Origin: an uncultured Prevotellaceae bacterium
Lineage (GTDB): Bacteria; Bacteroidota; Bacteroidia; Bacteroidales; Bacteroidaceae
Direction of reading: 5' to 3'
NCBI GenBank assembly: GCA_902774815.1
Contig: CACYJV010000003.1
Location: 141,815 to 205,814, forward strand
Length of the DNA: 64,000 bases
This document shows, piece after piece, positions 1 to 7,912 of the stretch. The translations under genes were made by a program, and so were the position numbers. Within the stretch, counting starts at the first letter, position 1; each line of letters starts with the position of its first letter. The notes under the pieces were generated by a model. It saw only the letters and a program-made list of their open reading frames with translations. It had not been told where the DNA came from and searched no databases.

Positions 1-2
1 TT

Positions 3-401
3 TTCTATGAGCACTTTGGGCTGTCGCTGGCCTTCAGCATTGCCAGTGGAGTATTTATGCTTGTGTGCACGGGTGCCACCTATTATAATAGTCTGAACCT
101 AAGCAATTCGAACATGATGCGTGGAAACCTGCTTGAAGTACGACGCAAGATGGCACGCGCAAAGAAGTTCGATGCCAACTGGCTCTTCTTCGGTATTCCT
201 GCCGTCATCGTTTGGTTAGCTTGGCTGGGCTATGAGTTCTACCAGAAAGATGGCGACACTGCTTTGGCAATGATCATCGGCGCCGTCATTGGTGGTACGA
301 TTGGAGCCATCATCGGCTTCAGTATACACTTCAAGACACAGCGGCAGTATCAGGAAATCATCGACCAGATCGAGGACTTGGAGGACGACGGCGATAGGTA
401 A
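3..401 (+). CDS. Membrane protein of unknown function, 5' end outside the window
   Basis: The reading frame is open from base 3, so the first in-frame ATG at 57 is probably internal and the true start lies upstream. The visible 132 residues hold a hydrophobic stretch at the beginning, a basic loop with many Arg/Lys, then two closely spaced hydrophobic helices, the second rich in Gly/Ala/Ile (GAVIGGTIGAIIG). The tail is charged and ends in a run of acidic residues. This looks like a small inner-membrane protein. I do not recognise the family and assign no function. Confidence 0.6.
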   Translation, partial: FYEHFGLSLAFSIASGVFMLVCTGATYYNSLNLSNSNMMRGNLLEVRRKMARAKKFDANWLFFGIPAVIVWLAWLGYEFYQKDGDTALAMIIGAVIGGTIGAIIGFSIHFKTQRQYQEIIDQIEDLEDDGDR

Positions 402-462
402 AAAGCTGTTAAAGGACAGAAAAACATCAGTTGGCGGTGGTGCATATGTGAAAAGAAATTTG

Positions 463-470
463 TATTTTTG
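463..470 (+). promoter_or_regulatory. Bacteroidota -7 promoter box (TATTTTTG)
   Basis: TATTTTTG matches the TAnnTTTG consensus of Bacteroidota sigma-ABfr promoters. It ends 33 nt before the ATG of the DUF4468 gene. No good TTTG element is seen at the usual spacing upstream. The box also argues for the ATG at 504 rather than the in-frame ATG at 468, which would sit inside the promoter. Confidence 0.5.
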
Positions 471-503
471 CCATCGAATTGCAAAAAACATCACATAACA
501 GCT

Positions 504-1238
504 ATGAAAAGAATAAGTTTCTGGATGCTCGCCGCCATCTTTACCATCTGCGGCGCAATCAGTACGCAGGCACAAGTCATGAAGACGGCCGACCTGGAGA
601 AGTACGCCAAGGAGCGTTATGGCGACAAATGGCTCGACGCAGCAGCCAACATTGCAAGCAGTCTGACGCTCGACAAGAACGAGTCGCTCACCTATCAGCA
701 AGTCATTGAAGCCCCTGGCAAGAGCCGCGAACAGCTTTACGTGGCGCTGAACTACTGGGCAACGGCCACGTTCAAGGACAAGCAGGCCATCACGCTGAAC
801 GATAAAGAGGCCGGATGCATCATTATCACGTCGACTCTGCCCAGTATCGCCGAGCATACGGGAACGCTTAACAAGTATTCGGTGAGCATTACGCCCATCA
901 TCCGACTCGACATCAAGGAAGGGCGTGTGCGAGTGACCTACACCGTGCAGACCTACGATGTCATGGCCGACATCAGCGGTGGATGGCTCAGTGCCATGGC
1001 GGCCGACGAGCGAACCTATGGCGACTCAAAGCGCAAGAAGGACGACAAGACCAACGCCTATCTCTACGACGAACAATGGGAGATAGCCCACCACTACCCC
1101 TTCGTGGAGAAAGATTCGAAGAAACGTACCTGCGCCAAGGCACTCGTCATGACACACGCCTACTCGAATGCCATCTTGGATAAGGTAGAAGAAGCCCTGA
1201 AGAATGGCATCGTGGGCAACGACGATGAAGACTGGTAA
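504..1238 (+). CDS. DUF4468 domain-containing secreted protein
   Basis: This 244-residue protein begins with a clear signal peptide (MKRISFWMLAAIFTICG, cleavage near AQA). The rest resembles the Prevotella DUF4468 family, predicted to have a TBP-like fold: an early YAKERYGDKW segment, a central VALNYWATATF strand, a RVRVTYTVQTYDV strand, and the C-terminal LVMTHAYSNAILDKVEEALKNG helix. The biochemical role of this family is not known; the protein is probably periplasmic or surface exposed. The start at 504 is chosen because it gives an intact signal peptide and lies downstream of a promoter box. A secreted subtilase follows 53 nt downstream, so the two may be co-transcribed. Confidence 0.75.
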   Translation: MKRISFWMLAAIFTICGAISTQAQVMKTADLEKYAKERYGDKWLDAAANIASSLTLDKNESLTYQQVIEAPGKSREQLYVALNYWATATFKDKQAITLNDKEAGCIIITSTLPSIAEHTGTLNKYSVSITPIIRLDIKEGRVRVTYTVQTYDVMADISGGWLSAMAADERTYGDSKRKKDDKTNAYLYDEQWEIAHHYPFVEKDSKKRTCAKALVMTHAYSNAILDKVEEALKNGIVGNDDEDW

Positions 1239-1291
1239 GCGAGACGCTGGAGAAAAACTGCAATCATTATTTCATCTTATAAGTAAAAACT

Positions 1292-3460
1292 ATGAAAAAA
1301 ATACTTTCTCTTTGGTTCATGCTGGCCGTTGCCTTGGTGGCAATGGCTCAGGGGAAGCTGACCCCGCAGGCACAAATCAGCATTGCGAAACAAAAGACCC
1401 ACACCACTCACGGCGGCCGTCAGCTGGCTCCCACTGAGGGCGGAAAGAAGGTGATGCTCGTGGTGAAGGTTTCAGCCGAGAACGCTGCCCAGACCTTCCG
1501 CCAGATGAAGGCTGCCGGTGCCGTGGTGCGCACGAAGCTGGGCCAGCAGGCCACCGTGAGTATTCCCGCCGACAGCGTGCCCGCACTGGAGCGCATCAAG
1601 GGCGTGCTGCGCATCGACTCGGGCCACAAGGGTCGCCTGAAGACCGACAAGGCCCGCCAGGCCACGGGTGTCAGCCTGCTGAACGGCCCAACGCTGCCCG
1701 ACGGCGCCACCCTCTACTCGGGCAAGGGCGTGAATATCTGCCTCATCGATGCTGGCATCGACTTCCAGCACCCGGCCTTCAAGGACAGCCTGGGCCGCAG
1801 CCGCATCAAGTGTGTCTATCTGAACAACAGCGACGAGGGCCGCAAGTTCACCGTGAGCGACCCCGAGGCGGGCGACTACACCTTCCCCGGTTCGGTGTTC
1901 GACACGCCGGAGCTCATAGCCAGTCTGACCACCGACATGAGCGGTGAATACCACGGCACCCACACCGCAGCCATTGCCGCAGGCACCCTCTCGCCGCAGG
2001 GATTTGGCGGTATGGCACCCGATGCCGACCTGGTGCTCATTCCCGCAGGATACTTCGACGAGGACCTCTATGACGATGAAGAAGACGTCATTGAGGAAGC
2101 CATCGCCTTTGCCGTGGCCTATGCCAACCAGAGCGACCAGCCCACCGTGCTGAGCGCCAGCCTGAACAGCCACGCCGGAGCCCACGACGGTTCGAGCAGC
2201 GTCACACAGGCCATCGAGGCTGCCTCGGAGAGCCTCATCCCCGTGTTCTCGGCAGGCAACGAGGGCGGCTACCCCATCCACCTCTACCAGAAGTTCACGT
2301 CGGACAAGAAATCGGTGAAGACGCTCATGCTGGGCATCACTGACGATAATTCGGGACTTCACGAAATGATGAACATGATCAATGTGACGGGCATCACCCG
2401 CACGGGTAGCCAGGTGAGCGTGCAGCTCACACTGAAATCGGTTTCCAAAATGGGATCGCTGAAGACCGTGTGGCAGTCGGAGCCCGTCACCGCCACGCTG
2501 GGCGGCGACATGGAGTCGCAGATTGTTTCGAGCGACGACGACACCACGCTGGGCAAATACTTCGACGGCGAGGTGGCACTGGCAGCAGGTGACAATGGCG
2601 ACGGCCGACTGGCTGTCAGCGTCATGGCAGAAGGTGGCACCGACCCGACTGGAATGATCCAGATGTATCTCTTCGAACTGACTATCAGCGGCGAGGACGG
2701 CACCGAAATCGACCTCTGGGACGACTATGCAGGCTTTGGCGGCAGAAACTACCTCGGACTGTCAGGCTACGAAGACGGCGACAGCGACATCTCGAGCGGC
2801 GACTGGACTTCGACCGACCGCGTCGTCAGCGTGGGAGCCTACTGCACCAACACGCTGCAGCGCGACTACGATGGAACCACCACCGACACCTCCAAGCCTG
2901 AGAACGAGGACGAAGAGCCCTTCGTGCTCGACGACATTGCCTGGTTCTCCAGCTACGGCGAGTCGTTCAACGGCGTCGCACAGCCCACGGTCTGCGCGCC
3001 GGGCGTCAACATTGTGTCGGCCATGAGCCAGTATGCCTTCAGCGATGACGCCGACGAGAGCATGCTCTGGCAGGGTGGCGCCTACACCGCCGAGAGCGGC
3101 ACGTCGATGGCCTGCCCCGTGGTGGCCGGCATCGTGGCACTGTGGCTCGAGGCAGCACCCACCCTTTCGCTCGACGAAGTGAAGGAAGTGATGGCCAACT
3201 CGTCTGACAACGACAACTTCACATCCAGCAACCCCATTCGCTGGGGCTACGGCAAAATCAACGCCAAAGGCGGCATCGACTACATCAACGCCAGCATCAG
3301 CGGCATCGCCAACAACACAGCAAATAGCAGCAGTCTGACCGACGACGGCATCTACGACCTGAGCGGACGCAGAGTCTCGGTGTCCTCTGCCTCCTCAGTG
3401 ACCTCCGTGCTCCCCAAGGGCATCTACGTGCACAACGGCCGCAAGTTTGTGGTGAAGTAA
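1292..3460 (+). CDS. Secreted subtilisin-like serine protease (S8 family)
   Basis: A 722-residue protease with a signal peptide (cleavage after AMAQ). The S8 catalytic triad is visible: Asp153 in ICLIDAGIDFQHP, His221 in YHGTHTAAIAAG and Ser605 in SGTSMACPVVAG. Residues about 50-120 read like an I9-type propeptide (MLVVKVSAENA to IKGVLRIDSG). A long segment of about 200 residues between His and Ser (residues ~345-540) is an inserted beta-rich domain, as in other Bacteroidales lactocepin-like subtilases. The C terminus (GIYDLSGRRVSV, then KGIYVHNGRKFVVK) resembles the short sorting tail of Prevotella surface proteins, so type 9 secretion is plausible. Likely role: extracellular peptide breakdown. 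Confidence 0.9.
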   Translation: MKKILSLWFMLAVALVAMAQGKLTPQAQISIAKQKTHTTHGGRQLAPTEGGKKVMLVVKVSAENAAQTFRQMKAAGAVVRTKLGQQATVSIPADSVPALERIKGVLRIDSGHKGRLKTDKARQATGVSLLNGPTLPDGATLYSGKGVNICLIDAGIDFQHPAFKDSLGRSRIKCVYLNNSDEGRKFTVSDPEAGDYTFPGSVFDTPELIASLTTDMSGEYHGTHTAAIAAGTLSPQGFGGMAPDADLVLIPAGYFDEDLYDDEEDVIEEAIAFAVAYANQSDQPTVLSASLNSHAGAHDGSSSVTQAIEAASESLIPVFSAGNEGGYPIHLYQKFTSDKKSVKTLMLGITDDNSGLHEMMNMINVTGITRTGSQVSVQLTLKSVSKMGSLKTVWQSEPVTATLGGDMESQIVSSDDDTTLGKYFDGEVALAAGDNGDGRLAVSVMAEGGTDPTGMIQMYLFELTISGEDGTEIDLWDDYAGFGGRNYLGLSGYEDGDSDISSGDWTSTDRVVSVGAYCTNTLQRDYDGTTTDTSKPENEDEEPFVLDDIAWFSSYGESFNGVAQPTVCAPGVNIVSAMSQYAFSDDADESMLWQGGAYTAESGTSMACPVVAGIVALWLEAAPTLSLDEVKEVMANSSDNDNFTSSNPIRWGYGKINAKGGIDYINASISGIANNTANSSSLTDDGIYDLSGRRVSVSSASSVTSVLPKGIYVHNGRKFVVK

Positions 3461-3530
3461 GCATGCTGCTGCATTTCCCGCCTGAGGCGGGCATTGCCAT
3501 AGACCTGCAGAAACACTGCTTTATAAAAGG

Positions 3531-3567
3531 AAAATGAGTGAAATTGCTCGGCAATTTCACTCATTTT
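3531..3567. terminator. Bidirectional terminator hairpin
   Basis: A perfect 17-bp stem (AAAATGAGTGAAATTGC at 3531-3547, its complement at 3551-3567) with a 3-nt loop. A-rich and T-rich ends make it usable in both directions. It lies between the convergent subtilase and U32 genes, 5 nt from the U32 stop codon. A weaker CCCGCC/GGCGGG hairpin lies at 3477-3491. Confidence 0.8.
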
Positions 3568-3572
3568 GTTTA

Positions 3573-4952
3573 TCAAATCAACTCATTTTCCTTCACCAGC
3601 TTAAAGAGCTTGTCGCTGGGACGCACCTTCTCGGGCACAGGTATGGCGACGCGAGTGCCCTGCGGCGTGACTTCTACAGGATGCCCATCGTTGTCGTGAA
3701 TCTCTGTGGCAGTGAGATAAAGGGCACCCGTTGTGGGTCCAGTGACGAGCAACTTGTCGCCCACTTTGAACGTGTTGGCATCAACGGTGAACTCAGCCAC
3801 GCCAATCTTCGAGAAGTATTTCATGCCGCGTCCGATGTAGACCTTCCTTTCAGTGGCGCACGATCCATAGACTTTATTCCACTCGCCAAGGCGCTGACCT
3901 TGGTAGTAGCCATCCCAAAAGCCGCGGTTGAACACCGTTGCAAGGCGCTCGTCCCACTCGTCTTTGCGGGCTTCGGTGAAGAGAGGCTCGGGCCCCTGAC
4001 ACCCACCCCCAACCCCTCCCGAGGGGAGGGGAGTTTGATTAGCTATTGCTGAAGAAAGGGTATCCAGACTCCCCTCCCCTCGGGAGGGGTTGGGGGTGGG
4101 TCTTTGGGCATCGGCCACGACGGCCTGAATGGCCTCTTTGTAGCATTTGACGACCGTGTATACGTATTCCGGACCGCGTGCACGGCCTTCTATCTTGAAC
4201 ACCCGCACGCCGGCTCGCATCAGTCTGTCGATGAAGCGGATGGTCTTCAGGTCCTTTGGACTCATCAGATACTTATTGTCAACCTCAATTTCGTTGCCTG
4301 TCTCAGCATCAGTGAGGATGTAGCTGCGGCGGCAAATCTGAATACATTCGCCACGATTGGCCGAACGATTGGCATCGTGCAGACTCATATAGCACTTTCC
4401 TGAAACCGCCATGCACAACGCTCCGTGGCAGAACATCTCGATGCGCACCAGCTCACCACGAGGTCCACGCACCTGCTGTTCCACGATTTGGCGATGAATC
4501 TCGCTGACTTGTTCGATGGTCAGCTCACGTGCCAGCACCACAACGTCGGCAAACTGGGCATAGAACTTTAGCGCCTCGATGTTCGAAATGTTCAGTTGCG
4601 TCGACAGATGCACCTCCACGCCCTGTTGAATGCAATACTGCATGACGGCCACATCACATGCAATGACAGCCGATATGCCTGCATCGCGTGCCGCATCGAC
4701 TATGTGATGCATAGTCGGAATGTCGCCATCATAGATGATCGTGTTCACGGTCAGATAGGTCTTCACGCCCACCTCCTGGCACGTCTGCGCAATTTCGTGC
4801 AGGTCGTCGATGGTAAAATGGTTAGCCGAATGGCTGCGCATGTTCAGCTGTCCGATACCGAAATAGACGCTGTCGGCCCCTGCCTTGATGGCTGCCGCCA
4901 ATGAATCGCGCGAGCCAACGGGTGCCATGATTTCAAAGTCTTTTACGTTCAT
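3573..4952 (-). CDS. U32 family peptidase / tRNA-hydroxylation-type protein with in-frame palindromic insertion
   Basis: A 459-residue protein starting with MNVKDFEIMAPVGSRDSL. It carries the U32 signature EMFCHGALC at residues 172-180, followed by the Cys-containing CIQICRRSY segment and KIEGRARGPEYVYTVV. U32 proteins of the YegQ/TrhP/RlhA type act in prephenate-dependent tRNA or rRNA hydroxylation; others are collagenase-like. I cannot separate these from sequence alone. The ATG at 4952 is chosen because the upstream in-frame ATG (5006) would place the -7 box inside the gene. Oddity: residues about 284-318 (RPTPNPSRGEGS to LPSGGVGGG) are low-complexity Gly/Pro/Ser residues encoded by a 101-bp inverted repeat. 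They interrupt an otherwise well-conserved region before WDERLATVFNRGFWDGYYQG. Confidence 0.85.
   Translation of the reverse strand: MNVKDFEIMAPVGSRDSLAAAIKAGADSVYFGIGQLNMRSHSANHFTIDDLHEIAQTCQEVGVKTYLTVNTIIYDGDIPTMHHIVDAARDAGISAVIACDVAVMQYCIQQGVEVHLSTQLNISNIEALKFYAQFADVVVLARELTIEQVSEIHRQIVEQQVRGPRGELVRIEMFCHGALCMAVSGKCYMSLHDANRSANRGECIQICRRSYILTDAETGNEIEVDNKYLMSPKDLKTIRFIDRLMRAGVRVFKIEGRARGPEYVYTVVKCYKEAIQAVVADAQRPTPNPSRGEGSLDTLSSAIANQTPLPSGGVGGGCQGPEPLFTEARKDEWDERLATVFNRGFWDGYYQGQRLGEWNKVYGSCATERKVYIGRGMKYFSKIGVAEFTVDANTFKVGDKLLVTGPTTGALYLTATEIHDNDGHPVEVTPQGTRVAIPVPEKVRPSDKLFKLVKENELI
4001..4101. repeat. Perfect 34-bp inverted repeat inserted in the U32 gene
   Basis: Arms at 4001-4034 and 4068-4101 are exact reverse complements, built from C-rich blocks (ACCCACCCCCAACCCC and its mirror) with a smaller CCCTCCC/GGGAGGG palindrome inside each arm. 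The loop is 33 nt. The element keeps the U32 reading frame open. A related C/G-rich palindromic block occurs at 37420-37545, which suggests a REP- or MITE-like family. Confidence 0.85.
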
Positions 4953-4979
4953 GGGTTGAATATTCTTGTTATTTGCGTG

Positions 4980-5038
4980 CAAAGGTACAACTTTTTTTTC
5001 ATTCACTTTCCGAAAGTGAACTTATTTCATTACCTTTG
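4980..5038. promoter_or_regulatory. Divergent promoters flanking a 19-bp palindrome
   Basis: The minus-strand box TACCTTTG (4980-4987) serves the U32 gene, and the plus-strand box TACCTTTG (5031-5038) serves the papain-like protease gene. Between them lies a near-perfect palindrome, TTCACTTTC-C-GAAAGTGAA (5002-5020). It falls where the -33 region of the plus-strand promoter should be, so it is a reasonable operator candidate. The regulator is unknown. Confidence 0.6.
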
Positions 5039-5071
5039 TATCGTCAAAGCACATCAAACGACCATAAGAGG

Positions 5072-6142
5072 ATGAATAAACAAAGGTTTAGTCCTGTCAC
5101 TTTCGCCACCATACTGGCAGCCCTGTTGCTGCTACAGGCATGCACGAGGCCGCAGAAACACGTCCCATCGACCGACGAAAAGACCGCGTTCGTCGACGAG
5201 GTGCGCCTGCCTGCAACGCCCGTGAAGCAACAAGGCAAGAGCGAACTGTGCTGGATCTACGCCATGTTGGCCACCATTGAGACCGAGCACCTGGTGCGAG
5301 GCGACTCCGTGAACCTGTCGCCAACCTATCTGCTTCGGTGCCTTCTCGACGAACAAGCCCCGCAACTCTACTTCGATCGCAACCACTCGCCACGCTCACT
5401 TCGCGGCATGAGCACGATGACGCTTGACCTTCTGAGTCGCCATGGCGTTCATCCCTACGACTACTATCACGGACACGAGCATCCAAACACGCATGTACTG
5501 GCACGCCGGCTGGCCCAGTTGGCACGCGCCTCGGCTGCCCAGCGCACGGGTTTGAAGGCCTATCAGGACAAGGTCGGGCAACTGCTCGACGACGAACTGG
5601 GGTTCATGCCCCGCTATGTCCACATGCTTGGTGCCGAATACACGTCGCTGGAGTTTGGCCATAGCGTGTGTATGGACGACGAATACGAGGCACTGACCTC
5701 GTTCACCCACCACCCTTGGGGCGAGCGTTTCGCCCTGGAAGTGCCCGACAATCAATGGGGCGACGAGTTTCTGAACGTGCCTGTCGACACGCTGATGGCC
5801 CGCATCGACCGCTCATTGCAGCAAGGTCATCCCGTCTGTTGGGAGGGTGACATCAGCGAAACGGGTTTCTCGTTTGCCGAAGGCGTTGCCGACCTCGCGT
5901 TGGAGGTACCCAACGACGGCAGCAAACAGCATGTCCAGCTGTTGCGACAGCAGCAGTTTGAGCGTCTGCAGACCACCGACGACCACTGCATGGCACTCGT
6001 AGGACTGGCCCACGACCGTCAGGGACGCCGCTTCTACCTGGCCAAGAACTCCTGGGGGCGCCACAATCGCTATGGCGGATACATGTATCTCTCGGCCGAT
6101 TACGTGCGGTTGAAGACGCTATGCATCGTCGTTAAAAGGTAA
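5072..6142 (+). CDS. Papain-fold (C1 family) cysteine protease lipoprotein
   Basis: A 356-residue protein with a lipoprotein signal sequence ending LLLLQAC (Cys24), so probably anchored on the envelope. The C1 catalytic residues are all present: Gln in KQQGKSELC, Cys60 in ELCWIYAM, His305 in DDHCMALVG and Asn326 in LAKNSWG. Family members close to bleomycin hydrolase / aminopeptidase C share the long spacing between Cys and His. The start at 5072 gives the intact signal peptide; an earlier in-frame ATG would lie upstream of the promoter box. Likely role: peptide trimming at the cell surface or in the periplasm. Confidence 0.85.
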   Translation: MNKQRFSPVTFATILAALLLLQACTRPQKHVPSTDEKTAFVDEVRLPATPVKQQGKSELCWIYAMLATIETEHLVRGDSVNLSPTYLLRCLLDEQAPQLYFDRNHSPRSLRGMSTMTLDLLSRHGVHPYDYYHGHEHPNTHVLARRLAQLARASAAQRTGLKAYQDKVGQLLDDELGFMPRYVHMLGAEYTSLEFGHSVCMDDEYEALTSFTHHPWGERFALEVPDNQWGDEFLNVPVDTLMARIDRSLQQGHPVCWEGDISETGFSFAEGVADLALEVPNDGSKQHVQLLRQQQFERLQTTDDHCMALVGLAHDRQGRRFYLAKNSWGRHNRYGGYMYLSADYVRLKTLCIVVKR

Positions 6143-6221
6143 AAGGGTAAAAAAGTAAAAAGGGGAAAGGATAAGGAAGGGGTAAAAAGGGAAAAAGTAA
6201 TAAGGTAAAAAGGACAAGAAC
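6143..6221 (+). repeat. Polypurine tract of GGTAAAA-like units
   Basis: About 79 nt made almost only of A and G with occasional T, built from degenerate units such as GGTAAAA and GGGAAAA. It fills the whole gap between the protease stop codon and the GTG start of the HAD gene. It contains several AAGG/GGA stretches but no single clear Shine-Dalgarno site. Confidence 0.6.
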
Positions 6222-6869
6222 GTGACCAAAAAGATACTGATTTTGGACTTCGACGGGACATTGGCCGACACGCGCCACATCATCGTTACGACCATGCAGC
6301 AGACCATTCAGGCTCTCCATCTGCCTCAGCGGACCGACGACGAGTGTGCTGCCATGATTGGATTGCCACTCAGCGAGACTTTCCGGACGCTCATTCCAAT
6401 GGACGAAAGCATGTCCCTGCAATGTGCAGCGATCTACCGTCGGCTGTTCGATGAAAACAATGTGCCAGGCGCAGTGCCCGTCTTTCCCAACGTTGTCGAC
6501 ACCCTCTGCCGCCTTCACGAGCGTGGTATCGTCATCACCATTGCCAGCAGTCGCTCGCATGCCTCATTGGCCGACTTCGTCCAAAGGATGCATTTGGACA
6601 GCTACATCAGCTACGTTCTCGGTGCCGACGATGTCAGTCTGGCCAAGCCTCATCCTGAGCCAGTGCTGAAAACCCTGCGCGAACTGGGGTTCGAGGCTGC
6701 CGAAGCGGTGGTCGTTGGCGATACGACGTTCGACATAGACATGGGCCGACGGGCTGGAGCTGCTACCGTTGGCGTCACCTATGGCAATGGAACGCGAGAG
6801 CAGTTGGAGGCCCACGAGGCCGACATCGTTATCGATGACTTTGCCCAGTTGCTGCCCCTCTTCGACTGA
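6222..6869 (+). CDS. HAD-superfamily phosphatase (phosphoglycolate phosphatase-like)
   Basis: A 215-residue protein with HAD motif I DFDGTLADT (residues 8-16), motif II near ITIASSRSH, the motif III lysine in LAKPHPEPV, and motif IV GDTTFDIDMG. The alpha-helical cap between motifs I and II is typical of the Gph/PpaX subfamily. The probable substrate is a small phosphorylated metabolite such as 2-phosphoglycolate or pyrophosphate; sequence alone does not settle it. Translation appears to start at GTG, because no ATG lies between the preceding stop codon and motif I. The region ahead of it is an unusual polypurine tract. Confidence 0.85.
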   Translation: MTKKILILDFDGTLADTRHIIVTTMQQTIQALHLPQRTDDECAAMIGLPLSETFRTLIPMDESMSLQCAAIYRRLFDENNVPGAVPVFPNVVDTLCRLHERGIVITIASSRSHASLADFVQRMHLDSYISYVLGADDVSLAKPHPEPVLKTLRELGFEAAEAVVVGDTTFDIDMGRRAGAATVGVTYGNGTREQLEAHEADIVIDDFAQLLPLFD

Positions 6870-6911
6870 TTCCTGTGCTCTTGACTGCCTGTCGCAATGG
6901 TTTCGTCCTAC

Positions 6912-7046
6912 AAAAGCTATGGCTTTCCACTTCTAAAGTAATGCTTTTCCACCTCTAAAGCAATGCCTTTGTACCTCTAAAGCTATGCTTTACTACCCTC
7001 TATAGCATAGCTTTACTACCCTATAAAGCTATGCTTTGGCACCTCT
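6912..7046. repeat. Array of six degenerate ~22-bp AAAGCTATGCTTT repeats
   Basis: Six units begin at 6912, 6935, 6957, 6979, 7002 and 7023 with a period of 21-24 bp. Each has a near-palindromic core (AAAGCTATGCTTT and variants) followed by a linker ending in ACCTCT or similar. A second array with the same core lies at 52397-52484. No coding potential is seen. The rest of the 6870-7208 gap holds nothing else I recognise. Confidence 0.75.
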
Positions 7047-7208
7047 GTCCCAATGTCTTTGCAGAGCCATTGCCATGCCTTCCAAACATAATACCGTCGC
7101 GATGCCATCGCGTTACCATCGTCATGTCGTGAACAACGCATTTTCCTGCCTATGAGGTTACTTTTTGTTAAAAACACAAACAGTGTGCCATTTTCGGAAT
7201 ATTCTTCG

Positions 7209-7216
7209 TATTTTTG
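7209..7216 (+). promoter_or_regulatory. -7 promoter box (TATTTTTG)
   Basis: TATTTTTG fits TAnnTTTG and ends 19 nt before the ATG at 7236. It probably drives the unknown gene, rpoN and the PAP2-like gene as one transcript. No clear -33 TTTG is present. Confidence 0.5.
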
Positions 7217-7235
7217 CATGATAATAGCGACGATT

Positions 7236-7904
7236 ATGGCAACAAAACATTCGCAATGGTCTGACGACTACTGGTTGCTCCTGATGCAACTCTACCTGAA
7301 GAAGCCCGTTGGAGTGAAGGCTCTCTATTCGCGTGGGATGGTCAATCTGGCGCTGGAGCTGCACATTCCGCCACAGTTCCTTTACGAACAGATGTTCCGA
7401 CTGCGCACTATCGACACGCCGCGCATGGAGAAACTATGGGCCGACTACGGCAATAACCCTCGCCGACTGAGCCGAGGAGTGAAGCTGTTGCGGCAGAAGC
7501 TGGGCTTCCGTGAGCTTTTTTTCGATGGCGTTGAGATAAACGAGACGTGGGAGAAGGACTTCAAACCGGTGGACATCGGCGACCAACAGCTCAGCGATAT
7601 GCCTCATCCGCCTACGCCAGCCATGCTCATTCTCATCCTCGACCTCTACTTCAGGCTGACGCCATCGACCATGGTTGCCGAGACGCCGGAGGTGCAAGAA
7701 CTGGCCCGACTCATCAAGATGCGTACGCAAGAGGTGGTCGACATCATGGAAATCTACCAGTTCTGCGACCCCTATTTGAAGCGTGCCGACTTCGTCATGA
7801 GCCCCTTGCTGGGTCCCTGCCAGCAGATTTGGCAGCGCTATGGCAATGGTTCGCCGCAACAACTGGCAGCGTTTGCTGCCCAGTTGAAGGACTATTTCAA
7901 ATAA
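7236..7904 (+). CDS. Conserved protein of unknown function upstream of rpoN
   Basis: A 222-residue, apparently all-helical cytosolic protein with no signal peptide or membrane segment. The N-terminal half (WSDDYWLLLMQLYLKKPVGVKALYSRGMVNLALELHIPP) reads like a helix-turn-helix-type fold, and a second similar helical block occurs around residues 130-190. I do not recognise a named family. The ATG at 7236 is preferred because two upstream in-frame ATGs lie at or just after the promoter box. The stop codon is 8 nt before rpoN, so the two genes are very probably co-transcribed. Confidence 0.7.
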   Translation: MATKHSQWSDDYWLLLMQLYLKKPVGVKALYSRGMVNLALELHIPPQFLYEQMFRLRTIDTPRMEKLWADYGNNPRRLSRGVKLLRQKLGFRELFFDGVEINETWEKDFKPVDIGDQQLSDMPHPPTPAMLILILDLYFRLTPSTMVAETPEVQELARLIKMRTQEVVDIMEIYQFCDPYLKRADFVMSPLLGPCQQIWQRYGNGSPQQLAAFAAQLKDYFK

Positions 7905-7912
7905 AAAGCACT

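Noticed and set aside
6912-7046. CRISPR array
   Set aside because: Units are 21-24 bp in total with a ~13-bp core and ~9-nt linkers, units are degenerate and linkers alike. No cas genes are near. The array at 52397-52484 is rejected for the same reason.
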